A DNA stretch of 64,000 nt from CAZGAQ01 sp964523405 (GCA_964523405.1 CAZGAQ010000003.1:260490-324489), one strand, 5' to 3'. Counted from the first letter of the stretch, positions 52,959-61,622 are shown. Notes: generated from the letters alone by a model not told the origin. Numbers and translations: made by a program.

Positions 52959-54115
52959 TGGCCGACAAGCCCAACAACCCGTTCGTGCAACTCGCGCAGG
53001 ATGCGCGGAAGGATTTCTACATGGCCAAGGATGGCACCTACAGCGATCAGCAGCGGGCCGCGCTGCTGGAGAATCTGCGCGACTATCGCGCCGCACACCC
53101 GGGGCGGAACGGGAAGTTGCGGCCCTGGGAGGAGCTGGCCAACGATATCGGCATCAGCAAGAGCACGTTGTCTGAGTTGCTCGGCGGGCGGTACGAGGGC
53201 GACACCGACAAACAGCTCCGCCTCGTCGACCAGTTCATTGCGCTGTCGACGGAGCGGCGGGGCCGGCTCGACGGGCGCGAATTCTGCAACATCGGCTTGG
53301 CGAGACTGATGCGTGGGGCGGTGAACACGGGCATCCGCAACAACTCGTGTCCCGTGATCCTGGGGCCGCCGGGGTGTGGCAAGTCCATGTTCTCGCGGTA
53401 CCTCGCGTCGACGCTCGAATCGTGCCTGTTCATCCGCATCATGGAGACCAAGGGGGACGCGCGGGGCGTGATTGAGCTGCTCTACGACCAGATTCCCGGT
53501 CGGTACCGGGTTGACGGTCACAGGGTGCCGACGAATCGCCAACGGCTCGCGGCGGTGCAGACCTTCCTCGGTCGCCACCGCAGTACGGTCATCATCGTGG
53601 ACGAAGCCCAGAAGCTGCGGGCACACGGGCTGGAGCTGTTGCGCGACCTGCACGACCTGAGCGACCTCGACGCGCGGACCAATTCGCCCATCGTGTTCTT
53701 CGGCGACGCGCGGTTTTACCGGCACCTGATCGGGGCGCGGGATGGACGTGAGACCGTCGTGGCGCCGCAGTTCGTGCGGCGTTTGCATCCGGTGTTCGAT
53801 GTGGAAAAAGACGGAGCCGGCGGAGACGGCGGAGACGTGTACAGCGTCGATGACCTCGCACGTGTCCTGCACAACGACCGGGTGAAGCTGGTTTCATCGG
53901 ACGGTGTGCGCTGGCTGACGATGCTGGCCAACCTCCGCGGCTACGGGATGCTGGGATTCGCCGTCAGCGTGGCCAAGAACGCTTACGACGTGGCCCGTCG
54001 CGAGACGATCACGGTGGAGCACTTGCGGCAGGCGCTGGAGTTGATGGTCGGTGGGAGCACCATGAAGGTCATGGACGGCAAGTCAGGTGGTGCCCTGCTG
54101 CGTGTGGCTGGGTGA
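52955..54115 (+). CDS. MuB-like AAA+ ATPase, transposition target selection
   Basis: About 386 residues. The start ATGATG overlaps the transposase stop; GGAGG is four or seven bases before the two ATGs. N-terminal helix-turn-helix (WEELANDIGISKSTLSELLGG) as in MuB, then Walker A GPPGCGKSM (~136-144), Walker B VIIVDEAQ (~210) and sensor regions (IVFFGDARF). It should bind target DNA as an ATP-dependent filament and deliver it to the transposase. Confidence 0.93.
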   Translation: MMADKPNNPFVQLAQDARKDFYMAKDGTYSDQQRAALLENLRDYRAAHPGRNGKLRPWEELANDIGISKSTLSELLGGRYEGDTDKQLRLVDQFIALSTERRGRLDGREFCNIGLARLMRGAVNTGIRNNSCPVILGPPGCGKSMFSRYLASTLESCLFIRIMETKGDARGVIELLYDQIPGRYRVDGHRVPTNRQRLAAVQTFLGRHRSTVIIVDEAQKLRAHGLELLRDLHDLSDLDARTNSPIVFFGDARFYRHLIGARDGRETVVAPQFVRRLHPVFDVEKDGAGGDGGDVYSVDDLARVLHNDRVKLVSSDGVRWLTMLANLRGYGMLGFAVSVAKNAYDVARRETITVEHLRQALELMVGGSTMKVMDGKSGGALLRVAG

Positions 54116-54249
54116 GATTGAACGGGACCGGCCGCCCGGGCGGGTGATCTGCCCGGGGACGCGGTGGACGCGGAACGTCCAGCGCATTTCGCACCGGTCC
54201 GTGATTCGGAGTTGCTGAGGTTCACAGGTGATAAGAGGCACGGAAGCCT

Positions 54250-54492
54250 ATGGCTCGCAAGCAACGCGGGCGCCGTCGCAGGAAGCGACGGCTGCCCGCC
54301 ACGTATCCGAGTTTTGCCAAGGCGCTCGAGGAAAGAAGCCGTCTGCGGCAAGTCAGCCTGGCGGTTCCCGCCGCGGACTACGTCCCCATCGTCAAAGCCA
54401 AGAAACGGTTCGGACCGCTGGCCGTCGCGCGGTTCGTGGCCTCAGTCGTTAAGGCCGTGGTGAAGCTGTGCCAGAGTGCGGAAGTCAGATAA
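54250..54492 (+). CDS. Small basic protein
   Basis: An 80-residue, very basic protein (MARKQRGRRRRKRRLPATYP), ATG 54250 with GAGG upstream. Its C-terminal helix (VARFVASVVKAVVKLC) is amphipathic. It overlaps the next gene by 25 bases. Possibly nucleic-acid binding; family unknown. Confidence 0.5.
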   Translation: MARKQRGRRRRKRRLPATYPSFAKALEERSRLRQVSLAVPAADYVPIVKAKKRFGPLAVARFVASVVKAVVKLCQSAEVR

Positions 54493-55991
54493 CGCTGTGT
54501 GACTTGCCGGTGCGATTCGATACGTACCGCGGCTGCGCACACGGCTGCGCCTACTGCTTCGCCGGGGTGAAGTGCGATTTGGCCGACGTCCGCCGGGGCG
54601 AGAGCGAGAAGGCGCTGCGGGCGTGGATCCGCGGTGACCGCACGGGCGAAACCCGCTGGTGTAACTGGGATATCCCGTTGCACTGGGGCGGGCTGTCCGA
54701 CCCGTTCCAACCCATCGAGCGCCGGCTCGGGCGGTCGCTGGCGTGCCTGCGCGTGTTGGCCGAGACGGGCTACCCCGTCGTCATTTCGACCAAGTCCACG
54801 CTGTTGACTGAGAGCCCGTACCGCGGACTGCTCTTGTGGTGCAACGCCGTGGTCCAGGTGTCGCTGGTCGCGCCGGCCCTGGACGTCCAGGAGCCCGGGG
54901 CGCCTTCCTACGCGGAACGGATGCGGGCACTGCCCGAGCTGGCCAAGCTGGCCAGCCGGGTGATCGTGCGCGTGCAACCCTACAGCCCGGCGCACCGGGC
55001 GGCCGTGCTCAAGGCGCTGCCCACGTTCGCATCGGCGGGGGTGTACGGGGTTACGGTCGAGGGATTGAAGTGCCGGACCGCCGAGCCGGGGATGGTCAAG
55101 CTGGGGCCGGATTTTGTGTGGCCTGTGGACGGCCTTCGAAGCGACTTCGAAGCCCTGCAGAATCGCTGCCACAAGCTGGGGTTGAGGTTCTACGTGGCCG
55201 AGAATCGGCTCCGGTCGCTGGGCGATGACCGCTGCTGTTGTGGCATCGACGGTCTGGCCGGGTTTGTGCCGAACGCGGCGAATCTGAATTCCCTGTTATA
55301 CGGCGGGCGCATCCCATACACACGAAGGATGCGGCAGACTGGGACGGCCGGGGCCTTCAAAGCGTGTGCACAGGACGCCGTCTCGACAGCCGCCTTGGCG
55401 GGGCTGTCCTATGCCGAGGGCATGGAGCTGGTCCGGCGGGTCGAGGTCTACCGGCGGATGATCGGACTGCCCACCGCACAGACGGCCCGGAAATCGCGTC
55501 CGGCTGGGGCAGGCTGTGTGTGGCGGGTCCGCCGGGTAGATCGAGGCGGGGGGCAGCAGCCGGCGGGCCGCGAGGGGCCTTGCTGTCGATATGGCGGTGG
55601 GCTGAGTGTCGGCACGGGGCGGAGCGAGCTTTCCGGCGGGCGGCTTGTGCCGTCTGCCCGCGTGGCGGTGGCGCATACCGCAGACGTTCGCGAGGCAAAT
55701 CCGGGCACTGCATCAAGGGTTTCAGCAAACGCGGGGTGGGGTGCGAGCCCCGCTCCGCGCAAGCTGGTGTGTCCGGCAGAGAGCGGCGGGGGTTTCGTGT
55801 GGAATGAAAAACGGCGCCGGGGGATGGCTCGGCCGCACAGTCTGCTTGGCCTGCGAGCCCGGCCAACAGACAAGGCCGGTTCTGTCCGTCGCGCGCGGCC
55901 GCAAGGCTGCTGTTCGCGGCAACCCGGCGCTGTGCTCATCACGCGGGCAACGGCTTGCCCGCCCGTCAACAGCAGGGATGCGCACCAATGA
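54468..55991 (+). CDS. Radical SAM protein, SplB-like, in the Mu-like element
   Basis: Open for 507 codons from GTG 54468. The cluster motif CAHGCAYC (Cys23, 27, 30, CX3CX2C) is followed by a partial TIM barrel as in spore photoproduct lyase-type radical SAM enzymes: PVVISTKSTLLTESPY, VVQVSLVAP, RVIVRVQPYSP and an extra Cys cluster DDRCCCGIDG near 250. Real similarity to a folded protein stops around residue 345; the last 160 residues are low-complexity and may be chance open frame or a frameshifted tail. The stop overlaps the next start (ATGA). No other Mu-type gene of this kind is known to me. Role could be DNA repair or base modification. Confidence 0.8.
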   Translation: MPECGSQITLCDLPVRFDTYRGCAHGCAYCFAGVKCDLADVRRGESEKALRAWIRGDRTGETRWCNWDIPLHWGGLSDPFQPIERRLGRSLACLRVLAETGYPVVISTKSTLLTESPYRGLLLWCNAVVQVSLVAPALDVQEPGAPSYAERMRALPELAKLASRVIVRVQPYSPAHRAAVLKALPTFASAGVYGVTVEGLKCRTAEPGMVKLGPDFVWPVDGLRSDFEALQNRCHKLGLRFYVAENRLRSLGDDRCCCGIDGLAGFVPNAANLNSLLYGGRIPYTRRMRQTGTAGAFKACAQDAVSTAALAGLSYAEGMELVRRVEVYRRMIGLPTAQTARKSRPAGAGCVWRVRRVDRGGGQQPAGREGPCCRYGGGLSVGTGRSELSGGRLVPSARVAVAHTADVREANPGTASRVSANAGWGASPAPRKLVCPAESGGGFVWNEKRRRGMARPHSLLGLRARPTDKAGSVRRARPQGCCSRQPGAVLITRATACPPVNSRDAHQ

Positions 55992-56425
55992 GCTTTGAGA
56001 TCATCCAACCGGGCAAGTTCGTTGCGACCCAGGCGCTGCCCGAGGGAAGCTGCAGCATCGACCGGAGCGGCGCGCTTACCGCGCACGCGAGCGATCTGCG
56101 CATGGTCGGTGTGGTGGAGCGGGCTGTGGTCCTGGCGGACCGGGCGAGTCTGCGGCTGGCCGTGCGGGCGCCGCGGGACGGAGAGGACGAAATGGCCGTG
56201 GCGGTGGGACGTGTGAATCGCGGCGGGGGCGCAGCGAACACGGACAGCGGCCGGAGGCACATTCGCGTCAAGCGCGCACTCGATGCCTTGGGGCTGACCG
56301 GCGAGGCGACGGCGGGACGGTTCGAATTGAACATCAAGGGGGAAGGCGTCGACGGGTTGCTCATCGTTAACCTGATTGCGACCCCGGAACAGGTGAGCGG
56401 GGAGCCGCGAGGGGGGGCACGATGA
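55988..56425 (+). CDS. Hypothetical protein of the Mu-like element
   Basis: A 145-residue protein starting MSFEIIQPGKFVATQALPEG. It overlaps the radical SAM stop by four bases and the next possible start by four. Predicted mostly beta with a Gly/Ala-rich middle; no recognised motif. It could be a minor structural or packaging protein. Confidence 0.65.
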   Translation: MSFEIIQPGKFVATQALPEGSCSIDRSGALTAHASDLRMVGVVERAVVLADRASLRLAVRAPRDGEDEMAVAVGRVNRGGGAANTDSGRRHIRVKRALDALGLTGEATAGRFELNIKGEGVDGLLIVNLIATPEQVSGEPRGGAR

Positions 56426-56450
56426 AGAGCATGAACGCACGAGCGATTTG

Positions 56451-56500
56451 CGGGGGGCATAGGGGCCGTAGCGAGCGGCCCCCATGCCGAGCCCCCCGCG
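56451..56500 (+). other. Large GC hairpin within the accessory gene cluster
   Basis: CGGGGGGCAT, GGGGCCG, 7-nt loop TAGCGAG, CGGCCCC, ATGC, CCCCCCG: a long interrupted stem that overlaps the upstream part of an open frame (56422-56553). No U-run follows. It may limit transcription or translation between cistrons. Confidence 0.6.
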
Positions 56501-56553
56501 GCAGTACCCGCGTGGGGCACCCTTATTCTAACCTCGCGATTGGAGCACGGGTC

Positions 56554-56703
56554 ATGGAATTCCAGGGTTATTTGCGTAATTGCAGGGTGACGGTTCACGA
56601 GAGCACGGGGGACGGAGTGACTGTGCGGGTCGCGAGCGTGACGGGCGAGGCGATTCGGCGCCTTGGCGGGGCGGAGCTGGCCGGGAAGGCGGTGCACGTA
56701 TGA
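56554..56703 (+). CDS. Small hypothetical protein
   Basis: A 49-residue protein beginning MEFQGYLRNCRVTVHESTGD, with GGAG before ATG 56554. The frame is open back to an ATG at 56422 that overlaps the previous stop, but that extension would translate the hairpin and is less likely. Its stop overlaps the next start (ATGA). Confidence 0.5.
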   Translation: MEFQGYLRNCRVTVHESTGDGVTVRVASVTGEAIRRLGGAELAGKAVHV

Positions 56704-57716
56704 GTCTTCAACAGTGGCTTCCTAGCACGGGCAGCGCTATCAGCGTCGGTCTGGGTGACGCTCTCGGAAATGAACTGCACGAGTTCCCCGCGCTGGTGTG
56801 TCCGGGCGACATTCCGACGCTGAGGCGGGAACTGGCGGACGTGGTGGCCAAGTACGGCGGGCGCTACCACGCGGCGCTGCGCGAGGGACGCGACGGGCTA
56901 GCGTTCGGACTCGATGGGCACGACGACAACGGCGCGGGCAGCGGTCCGGACAGGCCAGACCAGGTCGCGGCCGCGAGCGCCACCGCGACCGACCAGGATG
57001 CCTCGGTCGAGCCCGACCGGGGCGGAGGCGGCGATGACGAAACCGGCGCGCACGTGACGGCTGACGCCAGCGTGCCGGGCGACAGGGCCGCCGTTGACTA
57101 TCCGAATCCGGTGGATCCGCGGCCGGTCTCACGCGAGCGGTCCGACCCGGTGCCTTATGAAGCCAGCATGCGCGAGCTGTTCCTAGGCGTGGAGCCGACC
57201 GTGGATGACGAAGGCGCGCAAGACCTGTGCGTCCTACTCAAGCCCGCGTTCAACCGGGTCGCGCGGCTGGCTTGGATCGCCCGGGACGTGGTGCAGCGGC
57301 TGCGGCCGGACGACGAAGATGAGGCGCCGAGCGAAGCTTGGGTTGAGGACGCGAGCGAGTCCGTCGAAGCCGTGCTGGAACTGCTGGGCGAGACCGCCGA
57401 GCAGGCGCACCGCGACTTCGATTCCTGGAATCACGAGGTGCTGAATAAGACGCACGCCGTCTACTTCACGCACGACGACGCGGAGCGCATGGCGCGGCTG
57501 TGCGAGCTGCTGCCCGGCGGAATCAACCGGGCGTCGCTGGTAGCGTGTGCGGCGTTGAAGTTGCTCACAGCGCAGACGGACCCGCTGGAGGTCATGGCTC
57601 AGTACGAGCAAGCGGCGTCGCTGTACCTGCAGCTGCGGAATAGGCGCCGGGCTACCGAGGCCCGGACTCCGGCGGAGCCGGTGGACACGGCAGTGCCGGA
57701 ACCTGTCACGGTCTGA
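56700..57716 (+). CDS. Hypothetical protein with acidic linker
   Basis: A 338-residue protein, ATG 56700 coupled to the previous stop. Residues ~80-150 form a charged, Asp/Gly/Pro-rich linker; the C-terminal ~180 residues are helical (LKPAFNRVARLAWIARDVVQ, EAVLELLGETAEQAHRDFDSW). No motif known. Late-type position between the radical SAM protein and the protease. Confidence 0.65.
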   Translation: MSLQQWLPSTGSAISVGLGDALGNELHEFPALVCPGDIPTLRRELADVVAKYGGRYHAALREGRDGLAFGLDGHDDNGAGSGPDRPDQVAAASATATDQDASVEPDRGGGGDDETGAHVTADASVPGDRAAVDYPNPVDPRPVSRERSDPVPYEASMRELFLGVEPTVDDEGAQDLCVLLKPAFNRVARLAWIARDVVQRLRPDDEDEAPSEAWVEDASESVEAVLELLGETAEQAHRDFDSWNHEVLNKTHAVYFTHDDAERMARLCELLPGGINRASLVACAALKLLTAQTDPLEVMAQYEQAASLYLQLRNRRRATEARTPAEPVDTAVPEPVTV

Positions 57717-57783
57717 TCCATCCCGCGAGCCTGGCGGGCGGCACACTGCCGCCCGCTGGGGAAGCGGGCTTGAAGGTGCTTCG

Positions 57784-58170
57784 ATGGAGCGTGCAAGGCG
57801 ATTCGAGGAACAGGGCACGGCGGCGGCGCCGGTGCTGGTGAGTCCGCAGAAAGCACAGGCGCTGCGCTTCCTGTTGGAGGCCGCCGTCAAGGGCGACCCC
57901 GAGACGATCTGCCTGTGGGCGCTCGCGATGCGGGCGGGCGAGCGGCCGCCGATGGACCCGAGCGGACCGCGGGCGCGGTTGGCCGCGGCTCTGTCGGAAG
58001 TGCCCGACGACAAACTTGCCGCGCTGGCCGTGCTGATCGGGGCGGCGCTGCCGCTGCACACCGCGGATATCACGATGCTGTCCGCCGAAGTGCTCTTCGG
58101 CAAGGCCCCGTCCACCGACTTCACAACGGCGGCAAAGAAGGCCGCGGACGCGCAGCGGCGTGAGGGATAG
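57784..58170 (+). CDS. Hypothetical helical protein
   Basis: A 128-residue protein with helical segments (PQKAQALRFLLEAAVKGDPE, PDDKLAALAVLIGAALPLHT). ATG 57784 has GAAGG upstream, stop three bases before the next gene. It might be a tail assembly chaperone by position before a tape-measure-like gene; this is a guess. Confidence 0.6.
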   Translation: MERARRFEEQGTAAAPVLVSPQKAQALRFLLEAAVKGDPETICLWALAMRAGERPPMDPSGPRARLAAALSEVPDDKLAALAVLIGAALPLHTADITMLSAEVLFGKAPSTDFTTAAKKAADAQRREG

Positions 58171-58172
58171 CG

Positions 58173-59537
58173 ATGGGCACCGAACGAGAAATCCTCAAAT
58201 ACGAGTTCGACCTGACAGACGCCGAGGCCAAGGCCAAACGGCTGCACCAGCTCACAGACCAAATCCGCGCCGGGCGCTCGAGCGGAGGGGACACGAGCGA
58301 GTTGGAATCCCAGTTCAACAAAGAGCTTTCCGGGCTAGGCAAGCTGGCTGAGAAGAAGAAAGAGGATGCGGGTGCGACAGAAAAGCTGCTGGGGCAGAAG
58401 GAGAAGCTGGCGCAGGTGGTGGGGATGCTGGGGGGCACGTTCGGCGAGACGGCCGGGCGGCTGGGGGGGCTGGTCCAGATGCTCTTTAGTGCCGGGCCGG
58501 CGGCGGCGGCGGCGGCGGCCGGCATGGCCGCACTGACCGTTCTTGTGAACATCGTCAAGAGCATCCAGGCCGAGTTGGAAAAGGCGGAGGCGCTGCTCAA
58601 GAGGGTCGAAGGCGCGCGGCGCAAGGCCGGGGAGGGCGAGCGGGCTCCCGCGCAGACGATCCAGGACTCGCTGTCCAATCTGGGACCCTACACGCCGCAA
58701 CGGTTCAAGGAAGCGTTCGGCTATTACGGGTCGGTTCTGAGGACGGGCGCGAACCGGGAAGCCGCGGCCAGTGCTTCCGCGGCGGGCTTGCTGGCCGGCG
58801 CAACTCCGGATGAATTGGCCCAAGTCTTGGCAACCGGGAAGACGCCGACCACACCCGAAGAAGTGTCCGCGGAGGTTCGGCGCATCCGCGCGAATTCGAG
58901 CTTGGGACAGGAGCTGCAGGACAAGGTGGCGCGGCAGCGGCTGACGGCGCGGGGCCGGCGGTCGATGCTAGAGGGCCTGGAGATCGAGCGCGAGACGAAG
59001 CGCCCGGGCTCACGCTACTTCGAGTCTGCGGAGGGTACCAGTCAGGACGCATTGCTGCTTGAAGAGGGGAAGCGGCTTGGCTTGCTCAAAGAGGATGCGA
59101 AGATCGAACGGATTGCCGAGCTGCGGGCGGAATTCCAGCAACTGGACAACGCCAGTGGCGGTTGGACCCGCAAGCAGGCGCTGCGGCACGCGGCGTTGCG
59201 TCCGCTTATGGAGTACTCGGCGGTTTTGCAGGAACGCGGCATCAGGAACATGACGGGTCCGGGCGGTGAGCTACGTTCTGAGGGGGAGGCGCCCATGCAG
59301 ACGCTGTACTCGCTGGGGGCGCGTGGCGGCATGTCGGCGCCGGCGGTGACGCCGTCTGCAGGATGGGGGCGGGCGACCCCCGAGGATCTACTCAACTACG
59401 AGTCTGGGGCCGGCCGCACTGTGATTCACAACGGCGACGTTTTCCACGTCGCGCAGATGAACGTCAAGGCGGATCAGTTGGCTGGCGTTGGGAAACCTGC
59501 CAGCAGCGGCGGAGTCCCATATGCCAGCCGGCAGTGA
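58173..59537 (+). CDS. Coiled-coil protein, possible short tape-measure protein
   Basis: A 454-residue protein. A coiled region at the start (EAKAKRLHQLTDQIRAG, KEDAGATEKLLGQKEKLAQV) is followed by a hydrophobic stretch (AGPAAAAAAAGMAALTVLVNIV) and more helical sequence, then a Gly/Ser-rich end. This layout is seen in tape-measure proteins, but they are usually much longer; membrane-associated or scaffold function is also possible. TGAGG precedes ATG 58173. Confidence 0.55.
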   Translation: MGTEREILKYEFDLTDAEAKAKRLHQLTDQIRAGRSSGGDTSELESQFNKELSGLGKLAEKKKEDAGATEKLLGQKEKLAQVVGMLGGTFGETAGRLGGLVQMLFSAGPAAAAAAAGMAALTVLVNIVKSIQAELEKAEALLKRVEGARRKAGEGERAPAQTIQDSLSNLGPYTPQRFKEAFGYYGSVLRTGANREAAASASAAGLLAGATPDELAQVLATGKTPTTPEEVSAEVRRIRANSSLGQELQDKVARQRLTARGRRSMLEGLEIERETKRPGSRYFESAEGTSQDALLLEEGKRLGLLKEDAKIERIAELRAEFQQLDNASGGWTRKQALRHAALRPLMEYSAVLQERGIRNMTGPGGELRSEGEAPMQTLYSLGARGGMSAPAVTPSAGWGRATPEDLLNYESGAGRTVIHNGDVFHVAQMNVKADQLAGVGKPASSGGVPYASRQ

Positions 59538-59563
59538 CGGCGCTGGAAAAGCGAGGTTGTGCG

Positions 59564-60469
59564 ATGGCGATGACGGTAGCGAAGATCGGCGGAAGACCCA
59601 AGACCGAGTTTCTGCTGTTGCCGTTCGGGCCGGTGCGGGCTCCCGAGGCCGCGGCGGGTGCGGGCGAGTTCATGTTCACGCCAGCGCTGGCGCGGCAGGC
59701 GGTGGCGTGCTTCCAGGCTCTCGGCCGCGGGCTGGCCATCGACTACGAGCACCAGAGCATGCCGCGGATGAACCAGCGTGCGGACAAGCTGGCGCCGGCG
59801 GCCGGCTGGATCGGCGGAATGGAAGTGCGGCCGACCGGGCTGTGGGCGACGCGGGTCGAGTGGACGCCGCAAGCGCGAATCTGGATTGCCAGCGGGCAGT
59901 ACCGGTATTTCAGCCCGGTGATTTTCTGGACCGACGAGCGCCGCAGCGGCGTGCGCGCGTTGGGGCCGGTCGCGCTGACCAACAACCCCGCCATAAACGG
60001 CGCACAGGCCCTGGTGGCATCGGCGGGGGGGCCGGCCTGCACCTGCGGTCCCTACCTGGTGGCCGCGGATGCGCCGCCCACCCCAGAGCAAACCCCGAAT
60101 CCAGGCCCGTCCAGTGGGGACGGGTCACTTAACCGGCCCAAATGGGTCCCTACGAATGGAGGTCCACGGATGGACGAACTACGGGAGGTCGCGCAAGCCC
60201 TGGAGCTACAGCCCGACGCGACCATTGATGAGATGCTCGCTGTGATTGCGGCTTTGAAAGAAGCCGCGGGCGTGACGGACAACAAAACCGTCGGCCAGTC
60301 GAAGCCCCACTCGGCGTCTGTCTTGTCGCGTGCGGACGTTTTGCGCGAGTGGCATGCGTCGCCTGAGCTGCGCCGCGAGTTCGGTTGTGACTTCGATACG
60401 TTCACGGCCTGGCGGACGAATGCGGCGGCCGGGAATTGTAGTGTCGTGGGGCGGTCCGCGGCGTCATGA
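59564..60469 (+). CDS. Mu I-like protease/scaffold protein
   Basis: A 301-residue protein. The N-terminal half matches the Mu-like prophage I protein (PF10123 type): EFLLLPFGPVRAPE, LGRGLAIDYEHQS, PAAGWIGGMEVRPTGLWATR, RYFSPVIFWTDERRSGVRAL and VALTNNPAINGAQAL. In Mu, gpI is the capsid maturation protease and its C-terminal part acts as scaffold; here a C-terminal helical tail follows too. The capsid gene that normally comes next is not recognised. ATG 59564 has GAGG upstream. Confidence 0.82.
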   Translation: MAMTVAKIGGRPKTEFLLLPFGPVRAPEAAAGAGEFMFTPALARQAVACFQALGRGLAIDYEHQSMPRMNQRADKLAPAAGWIGGMEVRPTGLWATRVEWTPQARIWIASGQYRYFSPVIFWTDERRSGVRALGPVALTNNPAINGAQALVASAGGPACTCGPYLVAADAPPTPEQTPNPGPSSGDGSLNRPKWVPTNGGPRMDELREVAQALELQPDATIDEMLAVIAALKEAAGVTDNKTVGQSKPHSASVLSRADVLREWHASPELRREFGCDFDTFTAWRTNAAAGNCSVVGRSAAS

Positions 60470-60566
60470 GTCGCAATCTGGTGGCGGGCGGGGTGCGCAG
60501 CATGCGGCCCCGTCCGCCCCTCCTGACGCGTGCAACATGAAGATCAGTCTTGTGAGGACAAACACG

Positions 60567-61022
60567 ATGGATACGGACACGTTGAGCCGAAGCCTGGAAC
60601 AGAGGCAACACGCCCGCCGCGTGGCGGCCGTTGACGAGTACGAGCGGCTTTTGTCGAGCGGAGGGGAGCCGGCCGAGGATCGGATCGAAGAGCTGATGCT
60701 GCTGCTGGGCCGCAAGCCCGCGGACCTGGTCGCGGACGCTGAGTTGTTTCGCGAGCTGCGCGCTGCGGAGGCGCTCGAGCGGCAGATTCCCGGGTGGCTT
60801 GCCGAGGAGCGTGCGGCGATCGTGCAGGGGCGTGAGCTTGAAGAGGAATACGCGGCCGCTAAGGCTGCTATCGACGATCAGTACGCGCCCAAACTGGAAG
60901 CCGCGAAGCACAACAGGAATGTGCCGCGGGGAAAGCTCACCGGCGCGGCCCCGGTTGTCGCAAGGCTTCCGATTTTGCGGGGCCGCCGCAACGACATGAT
61001 CGGCAGCATTAACAACTGGTGA
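60567..61022 (+). CDS. Hypothetical helical protein
   Basis: A 151-residue helical protein (LSRSLEQRQHARRVAAVDEY, LFRELRAAEALERQIPGW) with a basic C-terminus. ATG 60567 has TGAGG nine bases upstream; the earlier in-frame ATG 60537 has none. It lies where Mu carries the capsid gene T but has no capsid features. Confidence 0.6.
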   Translation: MDTDTLSRSLEQRQHARRVAAVDEYERLLSSGGEPAEDRIEELMLLLGRKPADLVADAELFRELRAAEALERQIPGWLAEERAAIVQGRELEEEYAAAKAAIDDQYAPKLEAAKHNRNVPRGKLTGAAPVVARLPILRGRRNDMIGSINNW

Positions 61023-61097
61023 TCGGGTGGAACGGACGGACGCGGGGCCGGTGTGTGCCGGCCCGCGTCCTGTCTGTCCGTTCGAGCAGGTGTGAGC

Positions 61098-61454
61098 ATG
61101 AAGGGATTGGCAGGGCAACTGACGATGCGGCTCTCCGGGCGGTCCGGCAGTCTGCCAGTCCCTCTGTGCCCATGCGGACACGCAGAAAGACGGGTGCAAC
61201 GACAGCGGCTTACGCGCGAGTCTTCGCGCTGGCGGCATGGTTCCGGCGGCGTGCTGGGCAGCGAGGCGCTGCGCAGTCGGCTATCAGAAATCCGGCGGGG
61301 GGCTTCGGCTGCCGTCCAGGGCATCCGCACAGAGGCCCCGGCAATTGCCGTAAGCCGGCCCGAGCTGCTGCGGCGATACGCGGCGGGTGCCGAGACACGG
61401 CGGGTGACGGAGCCCGGGCTCTTTGATGGACTGAAAGCCGGCTCGCCACCGTAG
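61098..61454 (+). CDS. Hypothetical protein, right end of the Mu-like element
   Basis: A 118-residue basic protein (MKGLAGQLTMRLSGRSGS...). AGGTG lies before ATG 61098. It contains one CPCGH cluster that may bind metal. The last gene before the element terminator and the right end repeats. Confidence 0.5.
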   Translation: MKGLAGQLTMRLSGRSGSLPVPLCPCGHAERRVQRQRLTRESSRWRHGSGGVLGSEALRSRLSEIRRGASAAVQGIRTEAPAIAVSRPELLRRYAAGAETRRVTEPGLFDGLKAGSPP

Positions 61455-61503
61455 CGGAGCCGGTTCAAGGCTTCTTCGAACGAAGTTCGGAGAGGCTTTT
61501 TGG

Positions 61504-61526
61504 CCCGGTCGAAAGGCCGGGTTTTT
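61504..61526 (+). terminator. Intrinsic terminator near the right end of the element
   Basis: CCCGGTC, GAAA tetraloop, GGCCGGG (with a G-T pair), then TTTTT. It closes the element's long plus-strand transcription unit just inside the right end. Confidence 0.88.
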
Positions 61527-61569
61527 GCAGGTTATGGACTGGGGGGCACTTACGGTGCGCGCCCGCTTC

Positions 61570-61607
61570 CGTACCGGAGTATTTCCACGTCGTACCGGAG
61601 TATTTCC
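61570..61607. repeat. Transposase-binding sites R2 and R1
   Basis: CGTACCGGAGTATTTCC occurs at 61570-61586 and again at 61591-61607, identical over 17 bases with 21-base period. In Mu the R1 and R2 sites are also tandem (22 bases). The outer copy ends ten bases from the element's right end. Confidence 0.9.
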
Positions 61608-61617
61608 GCGCGGATCA

Positions 61618-61622
61618 CGGGA
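61618..61622. repeat. Target site duplication, right copy (CGGGA)
   Basis: CGGGA follows the terminal CA of the Mu-like element and equals the five bases before its left end. Confidence 0.92.

Larger units (their letters stand above)
47471..61617. mobile_element. Mu-like transposable element with exact ends (14,147 bp)
   Basis: Begins TG and ends CA, flanked by a CGGGA duplication. The word GGAAATAC starts ten bases inside the left end and its complement GTATTTCC ends ten bases inside the right end. Gene order follows phage Mu: repressor (minus), Ner/Cro-like protein, early genes, DDE transposase, MuB ATPase, then accessory and late-type genes. No terminase, portal, major capsid, sheath or tube gene is recognisable; a Mu I-like protease and a possible short tape-measure-like protein are. 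All frames look intact. It could be a young insertion of a transposable satellite, or a prophage that lost its structural block. Confidence 0.9.

Noticed and set aside
55238..55998. Alternative frames in the 3' part of the radical SAM gene
   Set aside because: Two other frames are open there, but neither has an SD or a recognised motif; the region is left as the uncertain tail of the main gene.
56422..56553. Longer version of the small protein starting at 56422
   Set aside because: It would translate a strong GC hairpin into Arg/Pro/Gly-rich sequence; the ATG at 56554 has its own SD.
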